From the NCBI GenBank assembly GCA_947626545.1, contig CANQSS010000001.1, forward strand, positions 62,001 through 126,000: a stretch of DNA of 64,000 bases, in the 5' to 3' direction. The stretch is from an uncultured Akkermansia sp. (GTDB lineage: Bacteria; Verrucomicrobiota; Verrucomicrobiia; Verrucomicrobiales; Akkermansiaceae). The notes under the pieces are model-generated. The model saw only the letters and a program-made list of their open reading frames with translations. It did no database searches and was not told the origin of the DNA. Positions 1-8,592 of the stretch are shown in pieces; the first letter of the stretch is position 1, and each line of letters starts with the position of its first letter. The position numbers were made by a program, and so were the translations under genes.

Positions 1-239
1 AAATAAACCCACACCGGCGCCAACAACAGCGGCAGCGCGCAGAGTACATGGCGCATATTGCCCAGCGGAGGGGCCTGCGCCGCCCACGCATTGGCCGCAA
101 GGAGCAGCACACAGCACACCAGCCCCACGCCCAGCACGCGTTCTCCGCCCACGGCACCGCGCCGCACGAGCAGCAGAGCGCCGGCCGCCGCAAAGAGCAG
201 CGCCGACAGGATGGTCAGTATGATGATGATCGTGCTCAT
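1..239 (-). CDS. CcsA-like cytochrome c/heme assembly membrane protein, N-terminal part (truncated by window edge)
   Basis: Minus-strand reading from ATG at 239 gives a hydrophobic N-terminus (MSTIIIILTILSALLFAAAGALLLVRRG...); ATGA overlap with the ResB-like stop upstream; identity inferred from pairing with a ResB-like gene. Confidence 0.5.
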   Translation of the reverse strand, partial: MSTIIIILTILSALLFAAAGALLLVRRGAVGGERVLGVGLVCCVLLLAANAWAAQAPPLGNMRHVLCALPLLLAPVWVY

Positions 240-1306
240 GCTTGTGTCGATCTCTTGTCCCTGAAAGCCCATGCGAAGCAGCAGAGGAGGACGCCCAGCA
301 GGCCGGCAAACACCAAGGGGCGCCCCGGAGCGCGGCGAAGCAACAGCTGCACCCGCCGTCCATCTGCGCTGCAGTTCATCAGATAAATCTGCCAATGATC
401 CCAGCTCGCCGGATGATTCACGCGCAGAGTGACATCGCGTGCCTCCCCTTCGCCACGCATGGGGGACAGGCGGCACACGGCCCGGTATTCTTTCACCTGC
501 CCCGGCTGCTGCACCAGGACACGCACCGGCGAACCGGGCAGCGCCAAGTAACGCCCCTCACCACCCGGGAGAGCGCGCAATTTTTCCACGGGCCATACCT
601 CCTGCCCGCAGCGGATGGAAGCGCCCTCACGCTTCGCCACGGCAACCGGCAGCCAGCGACCGTTTCGGTGGACCAGGAGAGTGTATGATTCTGAGCTTGC
701 GTAACGCTCCACGTGCAGATCCTTCACCTCCACCTCGAAAGGCGCCAGCTTGTCCGCACCCTTGCCATGAACGACGGACGGCACACCCACGTGACGCGTC
801 ACCGCAAGGCGTTCCTCGCAACAGACATCCACAAAAGTCCCGGCCACCACCAGCACGATGCTCAAATGCGCCACCGCAAGCCACAACTTTTCCACACGGA
901 GACACAGGTGCGCCAGGTAGCCAAAAATGACGCTGAAAAGAACCCCGACAACGGCCAAGCAACCCATACCCACTGCGCCAAACCACATGCCACCGCCCAA
1001 GCTCGCACAATGCAGCGCCTTCTCCCCGCAGTGCAGCAGCACACCTACACCGGACACCACGAAGAACAGCGCAATAAGACCCACCAGCATCCTCAACCGA
1101 TGCCCCGCTGAAAGCCTCCACGCCGCCCACATGGCCGCCCCACCTGCCAGCCCGCCCAGCACGCGCATCAGACCTCCGCCATACACTGCCTCCACACCTC
1201 CCCAAGGCAAGCCACCTGCCAACAGCAGCACACACAAGGCCCCGAGCAGCATACCGGTTGCCCGAAGCATGGGATTCTTTTCACGCGCGACGCTCACCAA
1301 TTCCAA
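236..1306 (-). CDS. ResB-like cytochrome c biogenesis protein
   Basis: 356 aa, several N-terminal TM segments, periplasmic domain, C-terminal TM; ResB-like motif 'NHPASWDHWQIYLMNCS'. Confidence 0.6.
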   Translation of the reverse strand: MELVSVAREKNPMLRATGMLLGALCVLLLAGGLPWGGVEAVYGGGLMRVLGGLAGGAAMWAAWRLSAGHRLRMLVGLIALFFVVSGVGVLLHCGEKALHCASLGGGMWFGAVGMGCLAVVGVLFSVIFGYLAHLCLRVEKLWLAVAHLSIVLVVAGTFVDVCCEERLAVTRHVGVPSVVHGKGADKLAPFEVEVKDLHVERYASSESYTLLVHRNGRWLPVAVAKREGASIRCGQEVWPVEKLRALPGGEGRYLALPGSPVRVLVQQPGQVKEYRAVCRLSPMRGEGEARDVTLRVNHPASWDHWQIYLMNCSADGRRVQLLLRRAPGRPLVFAGLLGVLLCCFAWAFRDKRSTQA

Positions 1307-2259
1307 GTCAAGGAAAATACCCCCATGAGCGAATTCTTATCCTGCGTGCGGTAGGTGCGACTGTGCAACAACACCCCAGCGTAGTAGTCAATCCCCTTAT
1401 AGGCCACGCCCGCACCCAGCTGACCCTGCACCTGCCAAGGCGTGCGCCCGCACGTACGGTCGAAGTGATGGAAGACGCCGCCATCAATCGTCATATCCCG
1501 CGCCACGTACTCACCATACACCCCGGCGAGCATGAAGTAGGAAATCCTGCTGCGGTCGTAGTTCGGTTTGGTCAGCAGGCTGATGCTAAAGTTGCCCGTT
1601 TCGATGTCATTCGTCGTCATGCTGGGCGGGAGATTACGCCCGATGCGGTAGATGACACCCACGCCACCGGAGATATTGAAAGTGCCCAGCGACTCGCGCA
1701 CGTACACGCGCGTCTCGCTCTCCCACCCACGACGTAACACCCGAACCTGAGTCAACCACTCCTGGCGCGATGCAAGCTGTACAGTCATCTCCGATGGAAC
1801 CTGTTCTCCCCAACCGCGCCACTTGTCCATGTTCAGCAGCTCATGCACCGCATTTTGCGTCTTGCCGGCGAGAGAAGCCTTGCCCGTCGTCCCCACTTGC
1901 AACTCCGTACCGCAGCCGAACTTCTCTCCACGGAACAAATAGCCGCCGCCGAGAGCCAGGTAGCCGCAGTAGGGATGCTGACCGGGGATATTGCCGTAGC
2001 TGTGGACTTCCGGGGTGTACATATTTTGCGTGAGCGTGACTGCCCATGCGTGTTTTTCAGAAATCTCGCGCGTGAAATCAAGGCGCGTGCCGTGCGAGAA
2101 GTTGCTATCCTCGTCCGATATGGAATCATTTTGGAACACGCCGTGCATGTGATTTCTCGGCGTGTTGGTGTAACCCGGTTCACCAGGTTGTGATATCGGG
2201 TTGGCATATCCTGCCACACCCGCTGCAGCGGCATAGACGACGACCGGTAGTAATCCCAT
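1294..2259 (-). CDS. LpxR-like outer membrane protein (lipid A 3'-O-deacylase family, DUF2219-like)
   Basis: 'FQNDSISDEDSNFSHGTRLDFTREI' N-terminal motif and beta-barrel-like pattern ending in aromatic W. Confidence 0.65.
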   Translation of the reverse strand: MGLLPVVVYAAAAGVAGYANPISQPGEPGYTNTPRNHMHGVFQNDSISDEDSNFSHGTRLDFTREISEKHAWAVTLTQNMYTPEVHSYGNIPGQHPYCGYLALGGGYLFRGEKFGCGTELQVGTTGKASLAGKTQNAVHELLNMDKWRGWGEQVPSEMTVQLASRQEWLTQVRVLRRGWESETRVYVRESLGTFNISGGVGVIYRIGRNLPPSMTTNDIETGNFSISLLTKPNYDRSRISYFMLAGVYGEYVARDMTIDGGVFHHFDRTCGRTPWQVQGQLGAGVAYKGIDYYAGVLLHSRTYRTQDKNSLMGVFSLTWNW

Positions 2260-2265
2260 GCCCCT

Positions 2266-2294
2266 AATCTATTCCAATAAGGAAGGAGAGTCAA
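2266..2294 (-). promoter_or_regulatory. Sigma70-type promoter for the LpxR-like gene
   Basis: TTGACT-17-TAGATT, then 6 nt to ATG. Confidence 0.65.
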
Positions 2295-2698
2295 GACATT
2301 TACGATTTACGATTTACGATTTACGATTTGCAAATAATGCGCAGCGGAGCTGCGGGAATTTTGCGGAGCGAATGCGGAGCGAAATTTTGAAGGCTGTGAT
2401 CGGAGGTGGTTACAAAGGGACGGGAAGACGTGGGCAGACGGGGTCTGCCTATGTACGATGTACGACGTACGATGTACGATTTGAATTATAGCGCGCGATG
2501 CGCGGGATTTGGCGCCTAGCGGCGCCTATGTACGAGGTACAACACGCACGACGGCCCCGTTGAGGGCGCACGCGTTAGCGGGCGGTAAGTGCGTATGGAC
2601 AGCGCGAAGGCGCTGCCCCGCAGGGGCGAACCGACAGGGTGGTGCCGGTGAGTCAACTTCGATGTACGATTTGGGAATTTAGCGCGCGTTGCGCGTTT
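2295..2698 (+). repeat. Hairpin-heptamer composite repeats (several units)
   Basis: 4 x TACGATT at 2301-2328; GGCAGAC-GGG-GTCTGCC then TATGTACGATG at 2433-2460; GGCGCC-TAGC-GGCGCC then TATGTACGAGG at 2511-2536; GCGCGCGTTGCGCG near 2685. Confidence 0.9.
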
Positions 2699-4120
2699 TT
2701 ATACGTTTGTCTCGTAGCCGCCGCCGAGGGCTGTGACGAGACGCGCCAGGGTCATACGAATCTGCTGACGTGCGGCGATGACGTTGAGGCGCGCGTTCAG
2801 CCACGAGCGCTCCGCCGTCGCTACGTTCAAGTAGTCGGAATAGCCGCTGTTGTAGAGGCGCAGGGCGAGTTCGGCAGCCTCTTTGCTGGAGCGGGCGGCC
2901 TGCTCATGCTGCGGGAGTTGGTTGGTGAGGCGCGCGTAGTCGATGAGGCACTCCTCCACCTCGGCAAAAGCGGCCAATACCGTTTTGCGGTATGCCTGCG
3001 CACTCTCCATCTCTGCAATACGGGCCAACTTCACATTTGAGCGCAGCTGCACGCGGTTGAAAAGCGTTTGGGAAACGGAGGACGACAGATTCCACCCCGC
3101 GCCTTGGAAGAAGTCGGCGAAGTCCGACGAAGCCGCAGCTGAAGCGCTTCCCGTGAGCGATACGCGGGGGAAGAGGTTGGCAATCTGCACGCCGATGGAT
3201 GCCGCAGCCCGATGCAGATTGCACTCTGCCGCCACGACATCCGGTCTGCGGCGCAGCAGATCCGACGGCAATCCCGTGGGCACGCGCGGGATGAGGTTAA
3301 ACACTGACGGAGCAGGCATGCGCAGCTGCACGCGATCCGGCGTGGTGCCCAGCAGGGTAGCCAACGTGGTGCGGCAGGTCTGGATGTTCGCCTCATACGC
3401 GGGAATCTGCGCACGGGTATTGGCGATCGTGACGCGCGCCTGCTCCAGATCCAGGCGATTCTGGAAGCCGGCAGCCACGCGTTTTTCGACAATCTCAAAG
3501 GTGCGCTGCTGATAGACGAGCTGTTCGCGTGCCGAGCGCAGGCTCTCCGTGGCAGAAATCCATTCGAAATAGGTGGTAGCAATGGAGGATGCAAGCGCGA
3601 TGTTGGTGGCGGCAGATGCGGCACGAGCCGAACCGACATTGGCCACGGCAGCTTCCACCTCACGCCGCGTGCCGCCCCAAATATCCGGCGACCACGCGAG
3701 CGACAGCCCGCCATTCCACTGACCATGCGAAGTCGAGCTGTCGAACCCGCCCCCATTTCCCCCGCCGAAACTACCGCTCACACTCGGGGACAGATCTGCA
3801 CGGGTACTGCGCAGCTGGGTCTCTGCGCGATCAATAGCCAATGCGGCGGAAATGACATCCGGGTTGGCCGCGAGACCTTGTTGAATCAGCGCGGTGAGCT
3901 GAGCATCCCCGAAATGACCCCACCACGCACTGCCAACGTTCTCATCCACGGCGGGAGGCATGTGGTTCACCCAAGTGGCGGGCAAATCCATATCCGGCGC
4001 GCCGTGGAAATTCGGTCCGAACAGGCAGCCGCCCAAGACCAGGGGCATTGCAAGTATCAGCGGGATTGTATGCTTCATAGGCTCGTTCAAGAAGGGGTTA
4101 TTCGTGGTGCAAGGCATCAA
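2699..4120 (-). CDS. RND/MacAB-type efflux outer membrane lipoprotein (TolC/NodT family)
   Basis: Lipoprotein signal 'LVLGGCLFGPNF', 'WWGHFGDAQL', 'RRRPDVVAAECNL' motifs. Confidence 0.9.
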   Translation of the reverse strand: MMPCTTNNPFLNEPMKHTIPLILAMPLVLGGCLFGPNFHGAPDMDLPATWVNHMPPAVDENVGSAWWGHFGDAQLTALIQQGLAANPDVISAALAIDRAETQLRSTRADLSPSVSGSFGGGNGGGFDSSTSHGQWNGGLSLAWSPDIWGGTRREVEAAVANVGSARAASAATNIALASSIATTYFEWISATESLRSAREQLVYQQRTFEIVEKRVAAGFQNRLDLEQARVTIANTRAQIPAYEANIQTCRTTLATLLGTTPDRVQLRMPAPSVFNLIPRVPTGLPSDLLRRRPDVVAAECNLHRAAASIGVQIANLFPRVSLTGSASAAASSDFADFFQGAGWNLSSSVSQTLFNRVQLRSNVKLARIAEMESAQAYRKTVLAAFAEVEECLIDYARLTNQLPQHEQAARSSKEAAELALRLYNSGYSDYLNVATAERSWLNARLNVIAARQQIRMTLARLVTALGGGYETNV

Positions 4121-5468
4121 TGGGATCTAAACGCGAGGCCTTAAAAGCCGGATACCAGCCGAAGATGATGCCAATGATGGCCGCGACACTCACAGCGAGC
4201 ACCATCGCCGCCGGGGATGTCGCCACGGGCCAGCCGTTATGCGTGCTCACCAGCTCCGAGGCAATGCGCCCCGCGATGATGCCGATGATACCGCCCGCCA
4301 AACACAGCAACACGGCCTCCAGCAGAAATTGCTGCATGATGTCGCGAGGTCTGGCGCCGACCGCCATGCGCAGGCCAATCTCGCGCGTTCTCTCCGTGAC
4401 GGACACCATCATGATGTTCATGATGCCCACACCGCCCACCACGAGCGATATCATCGCCACGGCTATCAGCAGTTTGCTCATCGTCTCGCTCGTGCCCGTC
4501 ACCATCTTGATGAACTGCGAACGATCGCGCATCTCGAAGTCGTCCAGCACCCCCGGCTCCAGCTTGTGTTGGCGGCGCAAGACAGGCGTCATCTCATCCA
4601 TGGCAGGCGTGGCGCTTTCTTTGCTCTTAATTTTTACGAGAATGACGTCCACCGTGCGTGTGCGCAGGGGGTGCGGCGAGTTCGAATAAGGCTGTAAATC
4701 GCACCCGGGGTAGAAGTTCACCCCCGACGTCGAATACGTGGACGTGGAAGAAGCTTTGTTCGTGTTGTTGGCCGCGCCGCCTTTGGATATCGTCGCCGTG
4801 CCCGAGGCACCCATGAGGCGCATACGTATGCTGGTCCACGGCAGAATGAGGCAGTCGTCCTGATCATTGCCCATGCCGTCTGCTCCCTTGGCCGCCAGGA
4901 CACCAATGACGGAGAAAGCGACATCCTTGATGCGGATATCCTGACCGATAGGATCCTGCCCGGGATAGAGCTTATCGGCAATTGTCTTACCGATGAGGCA
5001 CACGCGCGCGGCCTCGTCCACCTGCTTTTTGCTGAACGCGCTGCCACGCTCCACCTCCCACCCCTCGATGTCCAGATAATGCTCATTGCCCCCCTTGATG
5101 GAATTCGGGCTCCAGTTGGTATTGCCGACAATGACCTGACCGGAGGCGCGCACGAAGGGCGAAGCAGAGACCACCGTGGCGCGGCACTCCTCCATGATAG
5201 CATCCGCATCTGACGGGAAAAGGGAAGCACGACCGCCCATACCGCTGTTCACGCCCCCGGTGCTGACCGATGCGCCAAAGATATTCACCACATCCGCGCC
5301 CAGGTTGGAAAATTTATCGGCTATCTGCTGCTTGGAGCCCTCGCCGATTTCCATAATCGCGACCACGGCCGCGATGCCGATCACGATCCCCAGCACCGTG
5401 AGCGCCGCCCGCATCGGGTTGCGCACCAACCCGCGCAGACATGTCAAAAGTAGCGTGGTAAACTTCAT
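4098..5468 (-). CDS. MacB-like ABC transporter permease
   Basis: 'RAALTVLGIVIGIAAVVAIMEIGEG', 'NIMMVSVTERTREIGLRMAVGARP' FtsX/MacB motifs. Confidence 0.92.
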   Translation of the reverse strand: MKFTTLLLTCLRGLVRNPMRAALTVLGIVIGIAAVVAIMEIGEGSKQQIADKFSNLGADVVNIFGASVSTGGVNSGMGGRASLFPSDADAIMEECRATVVSASPFVRASGQVIVGNTNWSPNSIKGGNEHYLDIEGWEVERGSAFSKKQVDEAARVCLIGKTIADKLYPGQDPIGQDIRIKDVAFSVIGVLAAKGADGMGNDQDDCLILPWTSIRMRLMGASGTATISKGGAANNTNKASSTSTYSTSGVNFYPGCDLQPYSNSPHPLRTRTVDVILVKIKSKESATPAMDEMTPVLRRQHKLEPGVLDDFEMRDRSQFIKMVTGTSETMSKLLIAVAMISLVVGGVGIMNIMMVSVTERTREIGLRMAVGARPRDIMQQFLLEAVLLCLAGGIIGIIAGRIASELVSTHNGWPVATSPAAMVLAVSVAAIIGIIFGWYPAFKASRLDPIDALHHE

Positions 5469-6172
5469 TTGTGCAAGGTGGCGTTCAGTTCATCAGACAC
5501 ACCTTCCATGATGAGACCATCACTCATATTGATGGCACGGTCGGTGAAAGCAGCCGTCTTGGGATCATGCGTGACGATGATGACCGTAATGCCCTGCTGC
5601 CGGTTCAAGTCGCGAAACATGTTCATCACCTCCACCGAGGTGGAAGAATCGAGGTTGCCGGTGGGCTCATCTGCCAGCAAAATGCCGGGGGAATTGATGA
5701 GCGAGCGAGCGATGGCCACACGCTGCTGCTGCCCGCCGGAGAGCTGCGCGGGGGTGTGATGCATGCGATCCTCCAACCCGACCAGGCGGATGAGCTCCAG
5801 CGCGCGCGCGCGGATCTGCGCGGTTTTCTGCACCGGGTGGCGGTAGTATGCAGGCATCATCACATTCTCGATGGCCGACGTACGCGGCAGCAGGTTGAAA
5901 TTCTGAAAGACAAAACCGATACGCGCATTGCGCAGCCGGGCACGCTCATCGGCATTCAATCCGGCCACGTCCTTGCCATCCAGCAGGTACTCCCCGCCGC
6001 TCGGGTGATCCAGACAGCCCAAGATATTCATGAGGGTAGATTTTCCACTCCCCGAGGCGCCCGTGAGCGAGACGAACTCCCCGTCCCCGATGCTCAACGA
6101 TATCCCCTTGAGCACGGGCAGGTCAATCTCTCCCAAGTGGTAGGTCTTGGTGATATTACGCAACTCAATCAC
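5465..6172 (-). CDS. MacB/LolD-like ABC transporter ATP-binding protein (probable GTG start at 6172; ORF open to 6253)
   Basis: Walker A 'GASGSGKST', signature 'LSGGQQQRVAIARSL', Walker B 'LLADEPTGNLD'. Confidence 0.92.
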   Translation of the reverse strand: MIELRNITKTYHLGEIDLPVLKGISLSIGDGEFVSLTGASGSGKSTLMNILGCLDHPSGGEYLLDGKDVAGLNADERARLRNARIGFVFQNFNLLPRTSAIENVMMPAYYRHPVQKTAQIRARALELIRLVGLEDRMHHTPAQLSGGQQQRVAIARSLINSPGILLADEPTGNLDSSTSVEVMNMFRDLNRQQGITVIIVTHDPKTAAFTDRAINMSDGLIMEGVSDELNATLHK

Positions 6173-6191
6173 AGCGAAAGGAGGGCGTTGG

Positions 6192-7613
6192 TTACATGGG
6201 TGGTGGTCCAGGACGGCCATTGCGCGCATCCTGCCCCGGCTTTGGTTCCGCACCGCCGGTTGAACGTTCGCGGTGTTTCGGACGGTTCATGCCAAAGAGA
6301 TTTTTCTGCCCCTCCGGAGCCGATGACGCCTTGGAACTCTCCCCTTGCAGCACGCCTGTCACCAACACCTCACCATCCTCCAGCGTTCCCTCGTCCAGCA
6401 GTGTCACCACACTGCGCGTACCGTCATCACACCCTCGCAGCACCCACACCGGCGCCACATGTTCGCCTGTTTTTTTCCAGAGCAAAGCGGCACCGTCCGC
6501 ATCACCGCGTTCCGGGGGGGGGAAGGCGCCCGGTTTGATGAGCTCCTGCGGAGGGTGAAATTCAAAGGCTGAATCTGCCACCATCAAGCAATCCTTAAAC
6601 TCCTCCACGATGAAGTTCACATTGGCGCTCATGTAAGGCAACAATTTACGTTGCGGGTTTTCCACATCGACCTCCACAATGTAGGTCACCACATTGGAGG
6701 ACATTGTAGCGTTCGGACGTATCTTGTTGACGCGACCCGTAAACGTTTCATTGGGCAGAGCATCCACGGTGTAGCGCACCTCCTGTCCCGCATGCACCTT
6801 CGCAACATCCGCCTCGTTCACGCTCGCCCATATCTGCATATGGGACAAATCGCGGGCCACCAAGAAGAGCGTGGTGGCATTCATGCTGCTCACCACCGTC
6901 TGGCCCACATTCACCTGGCGCACCACAATGGTACCATCCACCGGGGTGGAGATGCGCGTGTAGTCGCGGTTGCGCAATTCACGAGTCAACTGCGCCTGGG
7001 CGCTCTGCAACTGCGCGTCTGCGTTCGCCTGCTGGGCCCGGCTGGTCTGCTGCTGCGCCTGAGCGCTCTGCAAGGCTGCCGCCGTGCTCTCCGCCGCGTT
7101 CACGAATTGGTCGTACTCCATCTGGGAAAGCGCATCACCCACGCCTAACTTGTCCGCGCGCTGCATGTCGCGGTCTGCCTTGTTCTTGTTGGCCTGCGCC
7201 TGAGCCACTGATGCATCGGCCTGAGCCACAGCTGCGGCAGCAGAGAGGATTTGCGCCTGAGCCTGCGCCACTTGGGCTTCCGCGCGCTTGATATCCAGCT
7301 CCACCAAGGTGTCATCGATGCGAGCCAACAGCTGCCCTGCCTTCACCTCACTCCCGTAGTCCACCCGCTTACCATCCAAATCCGTGCCAAACTCCTTGAT
7401 TTCACCCGTCACCTGTGCGCCGACATCCACCAACTCCTGCGGCTCCAAGGTACCGGTGGCCTGCACCTTGTTGACAAAGTCCCCGCGCACCACATTCGTC
7501 GTTGAAAAACGGACTTCACGCACACGATGGCTCGACCTGTAAAACATCCACGCGCCCACTGCGAGCGCCGCCACCAGCATTAATACGATTGTTTTGACTA
7601 CTTTTTTTACCAT
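6192..7613 (-). CDS. MacA-like periplasmic adaptor (HlyD family)
   Basis: Membrane anchor, 'TGTLEPQELVDVGAQVTGEIKEFGTDLDGKRVDYGSEVKAGQLLARID', Ala/Gln coiled coil; start taken at MVKKVVKT. Confidence 0.9.
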   Translation of the reverse strand: MVKKVVKTIVLMLVAALAVGAWMFYRSSHRVREVRFSTTNVVRGDFVNKVQATGTLEPQELVDVGAQVTGEIKEFGTDLDGKRVDYGSEVKAGQLLARIDDTLVELDIKRAEAQVAQAQAQILSAAAAVAQADASVAQAQANKNKADRDMQRADKLGVGDALSQMEYDQFVNAAESTAAALQSAQAQQQTSRAQQANADAQLQSAQAQLTRELRNRDYTRISTPVDGTIVVRQVNVGQTVVSSMNATTLFLVARDLSHMQIWASVNEADVAKVHAGQEVRYTVDALPNETFTGRVNKIRPNATMSSNVVTYIVEVDVENPQRKLLPYMSANVNFIVEEFKDCLMVADSAFEFHPPQELIKPGAFPPPERGDADGAALLWKKTGEHVAPVWVLRGCDDGTRSVVTLLDEGTLEDGEVLVTGVLQGESSKASSAPEGQKNLFGMNRPKHRERSTGGAEPKPGQDARNGRPGPPPM

Positions 7614-7714
7614 GATTTTATCCTTCGTTCTCCACCCGCGCGACCCCCGGTTCGTCCCTCCCTTTTTCGGGAGACGTAATGGAGACACGATTTTCTACTT
7701 TACTGACAAATTTA

Positions 7715-7770
7715 GCGCGCCGATAGCGCGAGAATCTTGCGAAGCAGAAGGCGCACAGCAGCGCCTATGC
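7715..7770 (+). repeat. Degenerate composite repeat lacking the heptamer array
   Basis: AAATTTAGCGCGCCGATAGCGCG...GGCGC-ACAGCA-GCGCC-TATG. Confidence 0.55.
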
Positions 7771-7828
7771 CTCCGCGCCCTGCAGGGCAATACGCCCTTA
7801 CAGCCGTCGTCCGTTTTACCACGCGCGA

Positions 7829-8320
7829 TCAAAACGGAATGTCGTCGTCGTCCTCCATCGGCATAGGGGCCGGATTCTGAGCCGGCGTCTGAGTACCGCC
7901 AACGGGCGCACCATTCCCCTGGCGGTAACCGCCAGAATAATTACCGCCACGCGGCGCCTGGGCAGATGCCGGAGCACCATCGCGCCCACCAGAAAGCAGC
8001 TGCAGATTCTCCGCGATAATCCGAATTCGACTCCGTTTCTGCCCACTCTGCTTATCCTCCCACGAATCCATTTGCAGACGCCCCTCGATGAACACCGGGC
8101 GCCCCTTGGACAGGTACTGCGCCGCTATTTCCCCGAGCCGCCCCCAACAGGTCACATCCAAAAAGGTCGTCTCCTCGCGTCGATCACTCTCATTGGGGCC
8201 TCCGGTCACACGGTTGACGGCGAGCCGCAGCTCGGTGAGGGATGTGCCGCGCGGCGTGGTTCTCACCTCCGGATCTGCCGTGAGGTTACCGATTAACATC
8301 ACTTTATTCAAATTAGCCAT
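7829..8320 (-). CDS. ssb: Single-stranded DNA-binding protein
   Basis: 'NKVMLIGNLTADPEVR' OB-fold start, acidic tip 'MEDDDDIPF'. Confidence 0.97.
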   Translation of the reverse strand: MANLNKVMLIGNLTADPEVRTTPRGTSLTELRLAVNRVTGGPNESDRREETTFLDVTCWGRLGEIAAQYLSKGRPVFIEGRLQMDSWEDKQSGQKRSRIRIIAENLQLLSGGRDGAPASAQAPRGGNYSGGYRQGNGAPVGGTQTPAQNPAPMPMEDDDDIPF

Positions 8321-8400
8321 GGTCTTGTGTGGTTGGACGTTGTTCGTTCAATATGGTGTTATTTTACGCATGTGGCCCCAACAAGGCAAGTAAAAACGGT

Positions 8401-8592
8401 GCAAACGCATTAGAAAAGACGTTTATCCATTTACGATTTACGATTTACGATTTACGATTTACGATTTGGGAAATTCGCGCGCGTTGCGCGGGGCGGCAGA
8501 GCAGGAGCGAGTGGAATGTGATAAAACCGTGCGCGGGCGTAGTTACAAAGCAACGGGAGGCGGGGCGCCTGACGGCGCCTATGGACGATTGC
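8401..8592 (+). repeat. Hairpin-heptamer composite repeat
   Basis: GCAAACGCAT remnant, 5 x TACGATT at 8432-8466, GCGCGCGTTGCGCGG, GGCGCC-TGAC-GGCGCC-TATGGACGATTGC. Confidence 0.9.

Noticed and set aside
2301-2328. Possible CRISPR-like array
   Set aside because: Contiguous 7-bp tandem repeats with no unique spacers and no cas genes; microsatellite-type repeat instead.
5471-6538. 355-aa plus-strand ORF
   Set aside because: Antisense to ABC ATPase and MacA-like genes; no recognisable domain.
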